Source: Raphanus sativus
Taxonomy: Eukaryota > Streptophyta > Magnoliopsida > Brassicales > Brassicaceae
Assembly (NCBI RefSeq): GCF_000801105.2
Contig: NC_079519.1
Span: forward strand, 26,449,288-26,513,287
DNA: 64,000 bases
Direction: 5' to 3'
In this document: one piece after another, positions 11,471 to 22,803 of the stretch
Numbering within the stretch: the stretch's first letter is position 1
How the letters are laid out: each line of letters starts with the position of its first letter
Notes under the pieces: model-generated
Told to the model about the DNA's origin: nothing
The model's database searches: none
Seen by the model: the letters and a program-made list of their open reading frames with translations, nothing else
Translations under genes and position numbers: made by a program

Positions 11471-12702
11471 CTGTTGAAGACGTTAATTTTTTTTTTAATT
11501 TTTTGTAATTATTACTAATTTTATTTATTTTACTTTTAAAATTAAATAATATAATATAACTTGACAATATTTTGTTCCCATTTTTAAAAGATATTGAATA
11601 TAAAATAATAACATACGATTGATTGGTAAATCTACAGATTCACCGTACTACAAATACACCGTAGGAGGTGAACTCAAGAATAACTCATTTAAACGGTGTC
11701 TCACATCTACATTAGTTTTTGGATGAATGAAATTAAACTCGGATGTTAACTATATAACATCATTAAATTGAGGGATGTTGTCATGCATAATATATACTTT
11801 GTATATTTATATATACATTAGTTTAGTTTACATAGTTAGCCATGTGATGACCAATAATTCATGTAGTCAGTAATCAAATTATCTTCATTATGTAATTTAT
11901 CTGTATAAAAAACATCTAATCAATTAAAATTGGAATACAAAATTAGATTCTCCTTAGTTTTCTATTATATTTACATTCTCATTCCACTGATGTATTAAAT
12001 GAAGCTATATTAATGGATCTTTTGTATTTTTCTAATTTATCAAATTATTTTCTAAATAAATTTTAAAATAAAACAATTATTTAGTTACAATTTAATTCCA
12101 CATAAAAACTACGTAATCCTAACTTTTAGCATTTATTATCTTTTTATCAAATTACACAACTATAATACATATTTATATGATTTTCCAATTAATAACTAAC
12201 TAATAAAATATGACAAAGCCATCCGTTTAATAAATTTAGAATAAAATATTGTTTTAAATATATATAGTCATATTTCATTATTTATTAGTAATAACTAAAA
12301 TTAAAAGTCACATAAAAGAATCATTTATATAATATATGAATTAATATATAAATATATTATTTTACATATATTTTTAATAAGTAATACCCCAACGTAAATT
12401 ATGTATAATAAATATTGAAGTGTAAAAATCTATTGCACCAGGCTTTAAATAGTATATAAACTAATTTATTATACAGAATTTTCGATCCACAAAAAATAAT
12501 TCGACATGATTGAATGAAATTGCTTCATTTGTGATAAGAATTTAAAATGGTTAACAAAAAAAAAATTATTTATTATTTTTTTACATAGTCAGTTATGCAT
12601 AGCATTCGGATATCCATTCATGTATGAGTTTTTTTTTGGGTATCGGTTCTTTTTTGGGTTTTGAGATTAAGCTCTATTCAGATACTATAAAATTATGGAT
12701 AA
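11471..12702. other. AT-rich intergenic DNA
   Basis: No gene or well-bounded element recognised. Very A/T-rich with scattered short repeats. Confidence 0.4.
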
Positions 12703-12710
12703 GTTTCGAG

Positions 12711-13385
12711 TAGGTCTGGGCAAAAAATCTGAATCCGAATAACCGAACCAAACCCGATCTGAAAAAGTAGTATCGAGTCCGAACCGAAATTGAACGGGTT
12801 CAAAATTTTGGTATTTAAAAAACCGAATCCAAACCCGATCCGAACATATGTATTTCGGATGCCCGAATATATCCGATATAGATTTATATACCTATATATA
12901 TATAAATTAATTTTAGATATAATGTATACTAAAAACATCTAAAATATAGATAGTACTTTTAAGTTATCCAAAAAATTAAAAATATATACAAAATAGTCAA
13001 AATAAATATTTAAAATATTTAAAGTATTGTCAAAGAACCAGAAATACTTAAATTATTTATTTTACTTTATCCAAATAGTTAAACCAAATCAATTTATATG
13101 TTAATTTTAAGTATTTTGACATATGTTATTCAAATTTATATGTAATATAATATTTTGTTTGTAGATTTTAAGAAATTTAAAGTATATAATCAATTTTAAA
13201 ATTTAAAAAATTAAAAATAATTTAAATGGGTTATCTGAACCCAAACCGAACCCGCAAAGATCCAAATTGAATGCGAACCGAAATTTCGAAATATCCGAGT
13301 GGGGCTGAAATCTTTGACTCCGAAAACTCGAAACCCAAATAGACCCGAAACGAAACCCGGACGTATACCCGAACGCTCACTCCTA
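12711..13385. mobile_element. hAT-like MITE, CCGAA-rich family, copy 3
   Basis: 675 bp. Termini taggtctgggc and (inverted) taggagtgagcg; TSD gtttcgag (12703-12710) and gtttcgaa (13386-13393), 7 of 8 identical. The inner flanks are dense in ccgaaccc words on both strands; the middle is A/T-rich. Non-coding. Confidence 0.75.
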
Positions 13386-13559
13386 GTTTCGAATATGTCC
13401 TCCCAAATCCGGATGGATTCGATTTAGAGGTACAGAAATTTAAAAATATTCAAAACTAATGTATTTGAAACTGGTTCGGATATTTGTATCAAAAATAACC
13501 TTATTAACCGATTCAATTCATATATTTTAAATAATCATATAACCAAAAATAATCATATC

Positions 13560-13718
13560 ACTCGATTTGATTCGGATTCGATTCTAATACATACGAATCT
13601 AAGAATATTTTATACAATTAATTATGTGATGAAACAAAATATATAGCACTAATCATAAAAACAAAATATTAATTTATAAAAAAGATAAAAATTAACACTC
13701 GCACGAATCAATATCTAG
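13560..13718 (+). mobile_element. Helitron 3' remnant
   Basis: A decayed terminus actcgcacgaatcaatat followed by CTAG (13715-13718) and T, like the Helitron end at 3556. The 5' limit is unknown, so the start given is arbitrary. Confidence 0.4.
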
Positions 13719-13736
13719 TTATTATTTAATTTGTTA

Positions 13737-13983
13737 CTCTCTCTGTTTTTAAAAGATCCATGTTCTAGGAAAAAAAATTGTTTTAAAAAGATACATTTTT
13801 TACTTTTTCAATGTATAATTTAATGAAAATCTGTTAATTTCAAGAAAATTAATTGTGTTTATTGGACTTTTATTGGTTAAAGGTTATGGAAAATTGTTAT
13901 TCACAAAAATCAATACATTTTTAATGTGATTTCTTAATATATGTGAAAAGTCTAGAATATGTATTTTTTAAAAACAGAGGGAG
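13737..13983. mobile_element. Stowaway-like MITE
   Basis: 247 bp flanked by TA (13735-13736, 13984-13985). Termini ctctctctgtttttaaaa and (inverted) ctccctctgtttttaaaa. A typical Tc1/mariner Stowaway MITE, 340 bp from the 3' end of the diacylglycerol kinase gene. Confidence 0.8.
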
Positions 13984-14322
13984 TATATATTTTAATTGAC
14001 ATCCCAACCGATAATGTTGCTCTAGGTAATTACAAAATCACTTTTGAACATGTAAACGCTTGGCCTTAATGTGTAACCTGTCATGCTCGCTGTCGCACAA
14101 ATGCATAACAGAACAAGGAACGGAGCTGTTATAAAATCCAGAAGCATTATATAGCTGTCTCGATCATTCATTAAGCGTGAACAACAAATGAAATTTTGTG
14201 AAAAATGGGTACCAACTGCTGCTAGCTGCCTCTTTATGAAAGAGTTTTATAAATATGCCAAAAAAAAAAAATAGAGACCGGAAGAAGAATGCATAGAATC
14301 AACAGTGAAAAAGGCTAATTTT

Positions 14323-17242
14323 CTAACTAAGGTGAGAAATATCAACCTCGTCAGGAATCTTGAAGGTATCTGCAGCACCAAACTTTCTAAATTCCTCGCC
14401 TTCAGTCACTGAGTCGTCTTCATTATCATCATACTCTTCTGCCGAATCCTGATGACGGGGCGTTGAAGGGTCGTACATGCTTCTGGACCGGCAGTCATGA
14501 GTTGCAAGCATGTTCACTTGGCCAAGGTGTGAAAGCTCTACCATCACAGTTTCATCATCCATTGGCAGTGGCTGTTTCCAGGGCTCCCCATCCATCCTCA
14601 TAAATGTATGGTCTGCTGCTCCTTTGCGAAATTCGAAGCGAATGCGGTTTGCCTAGTCACGAAAGAGAAACAAGCCCAACCAACTTGATAAGTTATAATT
14701 TGTGTGTGCACCCAATCATCACTTCTTTTTGTACAACACTTTACCTGGGCAAGTCGTGTACCGTGTCCATTTGGAGCGAGCAGGACAAGACCGTGCCAAG
14801 CATTTCTGAACCCAACAACCTCAATGTAGCCATCGTCAACGAACGGTGGAGTCAAGTCTTTCTGTTGTGTCACAAGAAAGAAATGTCCTTATTATTTTAC
14901 CATGGCAAAGATATATGAATGTCAAGACATACATCACGTTGTTTCGTGGGATTTGGTGTGCCCCAAGGATTTAGCCCTCCAGAAAAGCTGGGTAGATTCA
15001 GACATACAATGGACCTGATGCTGTGAGAGTAGAAACAAATGTCAGGAGTTGGAGTCTTTTCTTTTATTCAAAAGGAGGGGCATTGACAGTGATTATATAT
15101 CCAACACGGAAAAAATACCAAGTGATCCCTTAGGAACATTTAGATAAGAGTACCTATGCGGTATGTCAAGGTCATGCCATTGGCCATTTTTATCTGCAAT
15201 CTTAACCTTTGCAAGCTGAGCTATGTTCCTGCAGGGGAACACCATAGAGCTGACCGTTACATCGTGCAAGAGAGCAAAATCATAAATAATAAGATATCAA
15301 AGTTACAGACAAAGACTTGAAATCTAAGAAATTTAGATACCATAACCGATAAAATATAAAATATATAACCACCCCCATTTATTTAATCTAAGACACCAAT
15401 CAAAAGGTGCTCATAATCATAGATGCATGTTTATATATAGATGCTGAACAGTTGAAAAGTATTCAAAAATTTGACATAGCCAAATCCAAGCGGAGAAATG
15501 AAGGTATGCAGAGAATATCTTTTGACAAAGGATTGGGCCGGAGTTCATTGTTATCATTTAGAGAAATGTCTAAAATCTCCTCCCTTGTACACGAATAAAA
15601 ATGTGAACGAAGTTGGGGGGAGCTGAGACTCCAGAACAGGAAAACAATGTATATATATTCACATCTTACTCACCGTGAAGCAGGGTGGAAGAGAGAGGCA
15701 CAAAACCATCCTTGCGTGCAACCAAGCTTTACATACGTACTCTAGCAAATTGAAAACCGGAATGTGAAACCAGTGCTATTACTTTTTTTCTTTTCTGAAC
15801 ACCAGCTAATGCTATTTACTTGTTTAATTTTAGTCCTAACGGGATTATATAAATTAACAAAATCAGCCGAGAGAAAAACTTGAAGAACAAGGTACCTGAT
15901 TAACGAGCTGATTCTTAAATTTTTCAGGGTGCAGCTTCCTCTCAGAGTGAAACGCATAAGAAACTTGAGCATCCATTCCTGCACACAAGGGGGAATTTGT
16001 CTTTGAAAATTGACACGTAGATATCAGTTTTATTTTTTTAATTTTTTAAATCCCATCATTTGATTTCCATACAGATTCATGGCAAACTATCAAAAAAGAT
16101 TAGTTATATGATTGCTAGCACATCAACCATCCATAACAGAAACCTAACGGCCGGTGCTATCTTATGAGCATTTGCAGAAACAAAAAGTTCTCACCGAGGC
16201 TAAAGTAATTCCAGAATCCCCCGCGAAATGTGTGGTAACCTTCCTGGAAAGAGTAAAGGATGATATATCCAATAAATAAGAGAAAATGAGTGAGAATAAG
16301 ATATTATTTTTTTTTTACCATATTTAGTTCATCAGTTGAAGAGACACGGTGAAATGCGTGTAGAGAATGTGGTAACTCAAGAGGTGCAAGAGGATCACAA
16401 GGGCCTTCTTTAGGAGCCTTCATCCTCATAACTATGTGCCAACTTAAAGTAACACAAAAATGTATTCACCAGTTAATTCCAGAACTATTAAAAATAAATA
16501 GATAAAAAGAGATATGTATATATATATATAGACTTGTCAATCTTCATCTCTTTGGCCTTGAGGACTTGATCCAAAAACAACTCCACCGAAGTCCTATCAG
16601 TTCCGGGGTTTTTCTTTCCCTGAATAGAGAGAGGGATTGGATTTTGAATTGCATCTTCTGATATAGTAGTAAAGAAACAAATATGAGGGAGTGTAGTGTA
16701 CCACTCACCCATCCAAATGCAAAGGGAAGGTTATTTCCTGTACCCAAAGGTACAGTGGCAATAGGAGGAGGATGTGATAATTTAAGGTCACACACAACTC
16801 CAAGTAGCCACCCAGCAGTTCCATCACCTCCTGCAACCTTATTATATAAAAAAAAAGGATTGCAATCAACTATCGTCTTTTATTGTATGTCTACATTACA
16901 AACTAACTAACTCACAATTATTTTTAACTTGTCCCGAACGTGACGAGCGAGATCATCATCCTTGAGCCTCTCGAGGTTAAGATAGATTCTGCGGAGCACC
17001 TTATCGGGTGTCTCAACCCCAAGATCAAAGACCTGCTTATCGTTGAGAAGAGAGCGATAGGTGAGGAAGAGTTCCCCACCCAACTGACCACCGCTTTTGG
17101 AGTTGACGAAGACAAGGACTGGACTCTCTGGTGGAACGATCTCCGACTCCGGTTCCGATTCGGGCGAGAGGACGTAAGAAGGGATGTAGAACTTCTTTAC
17201 AAATTCTGATAAACTCTTGTAGTTGTTGTTATCTTCCTCCAT
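14323..17242 (-). CDS. DGK5: Diacylglycerol kinase, cluster III (DGK5-like)
   Basis: Eleven exons (minus): 17242-16916, 16837-16709, 16619-16534, 16442-16319, 16243-16195, 15978-15896, 15741-15674, 15228-15154, 15020-14933, 14861-14745, 14652-14323. Joined they give 1476 nt, 491 residues, in frame, all introns GT..AG. The catalytic domain starts [16 protein letters not shown] and has the ATP-binding GGDGTAGW (residues about 112-119) and PLGTGNN. The accessory domain ends in [10 protein letters not shown]. There are no C1 domains or transmembrane anchor, which fits plant cluster III. It phosphorylates diacylglycerol to phosphatidic acid, a lipid signal in immunity and stress. The acidic tail ending [17 protein letters not shown] resembles Arabidopsis DGK5 more than DGK6, as I recall them. 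Two TGGGCC site II-like words (17581-17586, 17596-17601) lie upstream. Intact; alternative splicing of the last exons was not assessed. Confidence 0.92.
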
Positions 17243-17717
17243 GGCTTGACGAAACAAAAACAAAAATGAAAGAAGAATTAATATTAGAGATTCAGCACAA
17301 TCATTTTTTTTTTACCAAAGTAAAAAATCAGATTGGATCTGTGATCGACAAAAGGAAACCATTGATTGGACGAATCGGGATCCGAGAAAAGTTCGTAATT
17401 TCCAAAATGATGATATCCTTTGTCTCATTATATAAAAGGGGATTTTATGGACTACTCTCGCAGTGTCCCCACCTGCGACAGCAACGGTGGCTGCGGAGCA
17501 GTTGGCCCCCTTTTTGCTGACGAGGACTGAGTCATTCGCCGCGTTACTCGTCACTCTCCACTTCCCTCTTCTTATAAACATGGGCCTGTTTATTTTGGGC
17601 CTTCAAACTTTTGGGAATTTTAAACATGGGTCTTCCTTTAAACTCGTCACTGAGTATTTCGTTCGTCCTCTTTTCGCGCGTCTCGGGTTGGTAAACCGTA
17701 CCGACAAGTCTCTTGGG

Positions 17718-18406
17718 TAGGCCTGCGACATTTAACCGAAACCGAATACCCGAGTCGGATCCGACCCGGAATGGACCGGTTCGGTTTGATTTCGGTCATA
17801 CCATAATTATCCGATGGATCTGGTGCTGATTATCCATGGTATCGGTTCGGTTTCGGTTTTTACCCGGAACCGATCGGATACCCGATTAAACCAGGTTCTA
17901 TGTTTAAAAAACATAAATTTACGTCTCCCGAGGGTCGAACCCAGGTTGGAAGGCGAAGTGCTATGGTGCTGATTATCCATGGTATTGGTTCAGTTTCGGT
18001 TTTTACCCGGAACCTATTGGGTACCCGATTAAATCAGGTTCTATGTTTAAAAAACATAAATTTACGTCTCCCGAGGGTCGAATCCAGGTTGGAAGGCGAA
18101 GTGCTATGGTTAGTACCACTACGCTACTTCATCTTCTTTGTTCATAATTACATATTATTAATATATATACGATTCCGATTCATTTTTCCTTTAAAATATT
18201 AATTTCTTAAAAAAAAATCTGTAAATTATTTTATTTTGTGAATATTATATATATGTTTCACATAATAAACGGGTATCCGGAACCGACCCGAAACCCGAAC
18301 CGAAATCTGTTAAGTACCCATTGGATATAGAATTCATTTATCCGAAAACCCAGATTCGAATGGATCTTATCCGAACCCGACCCGAATATCTGAAGTCCCA
18401 GCCCTA
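17718..18406. mobile_element. hAT-like MITE, CCGAA-rich family, copy 4, with internal duplication
   Basis: 689 bp flanked by exact 8-bp duplications ctcttggg (17710-17717 and 18407-18414). Termini taggcctgcgac and (inverted) tagggctgggac. Inside, a block of about 140 bp is tandemly duplicated (about 17824-17963 and 17964-18105). Each copy contains, on the minus strand, a tRNA-like stretch with box-B-like ggttcgaccc. It sits about 470 bp upstream of the DGK5-like start and 780 bp upstream of the RopGEF start. Confidence 0.8.
18062..18127 (-). other. tRNA-like (Pol III A/B-box) module inside the MITE
   Basis: Read on the minus strand, tagcgtagtggtactaacc resembles a tRNA A box, and about 30-35 nt further on ggattcgaccc resembles a B box. 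The earlier copy at about 17925-17965 keeps the B-box half (ggttcgaccc). No full cloverleaf or CCA-compatible acceptor stem was found, so it is not called a tRNA gene; it may be a SINE head or tRNA-derived fragment. Confidence 0.4.
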
Positions 18407-18526
18407 CTCTTGGGAATTATATTTGGTTACATACTATTTGAATTGTACTGAGTGTTTTCTTGTGATATGCACATAAATAATAATTTAATTACATAATTCT
18501 TTTTAGTGTTCCAAAAATATATATTA

Positions 18527-18780
18527 CTTCCTCTGTTTTAAAATTTTATATGTTTTGACATTTTCACATAAATTAATAAAATATATTAAATTTATGTATT
18601 AAATGCATTATTTATTTTTCATAATTCTAAACCAATAAGAATTCATTAAATATAATTAATTTTTTTGAAATTGCAATTAATCATTATTAGTTGATAAAAA
18701 TTGTATTGAAAATATAAAAAAGTGTTTTTTAAACATGTTTTTTCTACAATATGTATGTTTCTTTATGAAACAGAGAAAAA
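18527..18780. mobile_element. Stowaway-like MITE
   Basis: About 254 bp flanked by TA (18525-18526, 18781-18782). Termini cttcctctgttttaaaa and (inverted) tttttctctgtttcat. It lies in the upstream region of the RopGEF gene. Confidence 0.65.
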
Positions 18781-19190
18781 TATTATTTTTTTATTTTTAA
18801 AAAAAGTTTAGTTTACACTGGGACATTATTATTTTTCTACTTTAACTATATCTGTTGAATCAGTTGTGGAGTTTTATTGTCGTTTCCTTACTTCGTGGAA
18901 CTTTTACTACAAACCATCAATTTATTTCGAAAAGGAAAGAGAAGAAAACAAATCCTAAAAAAGCTAACTTCCTAAATTTTGATCTATTAATTTCTTAATA
19001 TTCAAATGTTTCTAATCCCTAGATCCAAAACAAACGTTTGTTGTTAAGAATTTCGTTTCACTTTAAAACCAAAGACAAAAACCTTACAGTAATTTTGTAA
19101 AAAGCTGTATCATCTTGAGATCAGCTGGATTTTAAAGGCAAAAAAGTTTTTAACTTGTGGGGCAAGAAAACAAGCGAACCTGGTCGTACC

Positions 19191-21414
19191 ATGGTTGCAG
19201 TGTTGGAAAGAGGACTAAGCGCTTCCAAATCATTCAATATTAAAAGAATGTTTCATCCATTGTCTACAAAACAACGACCTCAACCCCTTGTCGTGGAGAA
19301 GGGTGATCCTCATCTTCTCCAATCCAACACACCTGAAAGCCAAAACTCCGATCAAAGCCCCGTTGATGGCATGCCTCCCATGATTTCCCCTCTTACTCGG
19401 CCGGGAAAACGACCCGAGAGACAACAAGCAGGTTAATATAAGATTTTTTGGGCCCAAGAAAAATGTTTTTTCCGTGAGAGAATCCCTAGTAATGACACAA
19501 ATTATTGCAGATACTGAAATGAAGGACAGGTTTGCGAAATTACTTCTTGGAGAAGATATGTCGGGTGGTGGAAAAGGCGTATCTTCTGCTCTTGCTCTTT
19601 CCAACGCCATCACAAATCTTGCTGGTAAATATTTTTCTTTTTTCATCCTTAAGATTTTTAAATTGATCTCTTAAATTATAATTCTGATGATGGTACGATT
19701 GTTCTCAGCGTCCATATTCGGGGAACAGACAAAGCTGCAACCGATGCCACATGATAGACAAGCCAGGTGGAAGAAAGAAACTGATTGGTTGTTGTCTGTG
19801 ACCGATCATATCGTCGAGTTTGTTCCTTCTCAACAAACGAGCAAAGATGGAGTCTGCACCGAGGTTCGAATATTCCAAAAGACGTATATATATCACTTTA
19901 TACCTCTTTAGGTAGATTTATAATGTTTTTAGTTATTTTTATGAAGATTATGGTGACAAGACAAAGAGGTGATCTTCTCATGAACATCCCAGCCCTTCGA
20001 AAACTAGACGCCATGCTAATCGTAAGTGCTTCCATTTGCATATTATAACCTATTTTTATTACCCCACCCCCAAAAAAAATAAAAATAAAAACTGGATATA
20101 ATCGGACATTATTGGTCGCCTAGTAGTTAGTGTAAGATGTAGCGTATGATGGATTAATGGTGATGGAAAACATGTTCAGGATACACTAGACAATTTCAGA
20201 GGACACAATGAGTTTTATTATGTGTCAAGAGATTCAGAAGAAGGAAAACAAGCAAGTGCTGCTAGGTCAAACGACAAATGGTGGCTCCCTCCAGTAAAAG
20301 TTCCTCCCGGCGGTTTATCTGAACCGGCTCGGAAAATGCTTTACTTCCAAAAGGATTCAGTCACACAGGTCCAAAAAGCAGCAATGGCTATTAATGCTCA
20401 AGTCCTCTCTGAAATGGCAATACCTGAGAGCTACATCGACTCTCTCCCAAAGGTAAACCAATCACTCACTCATACAATATTTCATTTCTCCCTTTGTTGT
20501 TTGTTATATATATATATATCAAATTTAAGCTTTGATTTTCTGCTGACAGAACGGGAGATCAAGCCTTGGGGATTCGATCTACAAGAGCATAACAGAGGAG
20601 TGGTTTGATCCAGCGCAGTTCTTGTCGATGCTGGACTTGTCGACAGAGCACAAAGTGTTGGACTTAAAGAACAGGATTGAGGCGTCTGTTGTTATTTGGA
20701 AGAGGAAGCTTCACTTAAAGGACAACAAATCTTCCTGGGGATCAGCAGTTAGCTTGGGGAAAAGAGAATTGTTTGAAGTGAGAGCAGAGACGATCTTGAT
20801 CTTACTCAAGCAGAAATTTCCCGGTCTTCCTCAATCTTCGCTTGACATCTCTAAAATTCAATTTAACAAGGTAAAATGCAAAGAAATGTATTAGCTAGCT
20901 AATTAGTCCTTAATTATGAGATTGATCCCTCATCTACTGTAGATGACTTGGGTGACAAGAAAGAAACTCATAATTTTTTAAAGGTTATAAGAAACAAAAG
21001 ATAATCCAAACTATTGAACTATTGAGTGGTTAAATGAATATACAGGACGTTGGACAAGCGGTGTTGGAGAGCTACTCGAGGATTCTTGAGAGCTTGGCTT
21101 ATACGGTGATGTCAAGGATAGAAGATGTTCTTTATACAGATTCTTTGGCACAAAAGCAAGCTTTATTGGCTGAAGAGACATCAGACGCTGGGACGGATTC
21201 AGAGTCAGCGGGATCTTCTCACTCGGGAGAAGAGACCGAGAAGCTTGACCCACACTACTCCAAAACCTTGTTGGATTTCATGGGTTGGAGCGACAATAGT
21301 TCCAAAGGCTGCGATAAACCTACCAAATCCCCATCTATTACGCCGAAAAAACTCTCTTACTTGGAGAAGTTAGAGAATTTTAACGGTTTTAGAAGCCCCA
21401 AAGATAGACATTAA
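19191..21414 (+). CDS. ROPGEF8: Rop guanine nucleotide exchange factor (ROPGEF8-like, PRONE domain)
   Basis: Seven exons: 19191-19431, 19511-19624, 19709-19863, 19947-20021, 20180-20452, 20550-20870, 21046-21414; total 1548 nt, 515 residues, all introns GT..AG and in frame. The start [15 protein letters not shown] was chosen over an upstream in-frame ATG (19155) because it begins the conserved region. A variable serine/proline-rich N-terminus is followed by the PRONE catalytic domain from about residue 82 ([18 protein letters not shown]) to about 440, including [15 protein letters not shown]. The acidic serine-rich C-terminal tail ends [13 protein letters not shown] proteins load GTP on Rop/RAC GTPases at the plasma membrane, usually downstream of receptor kinases; ROPGEF8 and its relatives act mainly in pollen. 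One residue in the [11 protein letters not shown] stretch differs from the W I remember there. Intact. Confidence 0.93.
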
Positions 21415-22803
21415 TTACGAAAATCCATGTGTGATGGTAAATTCACAGAAGCCACAAGAGTTTAGCTAGGGAAAAGGAATAATAACAGAGTAGCAAATGA
21501 ATTATTCACACCCAATTCCTTCCGGCTTTCTTCCTCGGATAGGGAATTCTTTATCTTAAAAGGTTTTTAAACTCTTAAAGAAAAAAGATTACTCTATGTC
21601 AACTGGACATGTTGTTGTTGTTCCAAAATATTTAAATGCTGTATTTGTTGTTTTTGACTTCCAAAATATAGTTGATATTAATACGTTTATTTATGGTGTT
21701 AATCATGGGCATAAGATGGCAAACAGTACGTGTATCTAAAGGTGCACCTATAAACTTAGAATTTTGAGTTTGATTGGAGATAGATTACATCTCTCTACAG
21801 AGCCTTTGGAATAAAGATATCTCGCCCCAAGAACTTGGCCCGAAAATTCGACAATCAGGAGATTGGTTTGAAGACTCGTCCCAAGTGCTCGGCCTATTAA
21901 ATTCAGCCAAGTTCAATAGGTTAAACCGTTTTAGGGCAAAGAATGGAGGAGGCTCGTGTATCAAAGAGGGATAAAGAGAGACCAAGAAGGGCATTGAGAT
22001 TCCACTACAAAGATTGACGGCTAGAAAGTAAGGTTTCCTCCTTTCTTTCTGATTTGTACTTTCCAGCACACTCCATCAAGCGCTGTTACTCTTCTTTCTT
22101 ATTATATAAACATTGTAACTTCTCTTTCATCTAATCAGTAAAACGCCTTTGAAATAACTCTTGTGCATTTCTTTAGAGTCGACCAAACTCAGATTTAGAA
22201 GTTGTCACCCACTATGAGGTTATATAAAGTAGAACTAACAAGATCAGCATGAATCCCAAAGGTTCGGCCAACGGAAACAAACCTGCACCAGCAATATAAG
22301 CCAACCATGACATAAATGATGCAAATCATCATGGACCGCTTTGCCCAGTAGGTTAAAATTTGCCTAGGTCATCAGCTCCTTTTACTTCGGTATTAGAGCA
22401 ATTGTAGTGGTTGGACGTGATTTTGGTTGATGTTCCCGAACCGAAAACGTACCGGGGACAAAAACACCATCGAAACGTTATGGGACATCTTGGGGATGCG
22501 ATCAGAACCGGCCCTTGGGCCAAGCCGAGGAAGCAGTTGTTTTGCTTCCGGACATTTTATTATAAAGATAATTTTGGCTGGATTTTTCTAAAACGTTTCC
22601 TTAGTCTAGTGATAAAATCTGAAAACTCTAGATTCTCCTAGCTTGAACCGGGATCAATCTCAGCTAATTCACTTACCTTCTATTCAAAAAAAAATTTAAC
22701 CTAGATGTTAACTTATAATCTTGTTATCAGTTTTTAGATTTTTTAAACCTTTTACCTGATAAACTAAATTTTGATGATACATGTTTAATGACTATTATTA
22801 TTA
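21415..22803. other. RopGEF 3' flank and unidentified retroelement-like DNA
   Basis: The first 300 bp are probably 3' UTR and flank. From about 21720 to 22650 the base composition is more balanced, with short open stretches and words such as agaagttgtcacccac that I associate with plant LTR elements. I find no conserved domain, LTR pair or TSD. Left as unclassified, probable degenerate retroelement. Confidence 0.3.

Noticed and set aside
17131..17520. 129-codon plus-strand frame overlapping DGK exon 1
   Set aside because: Antisense shadow of a confidently modelled exon.
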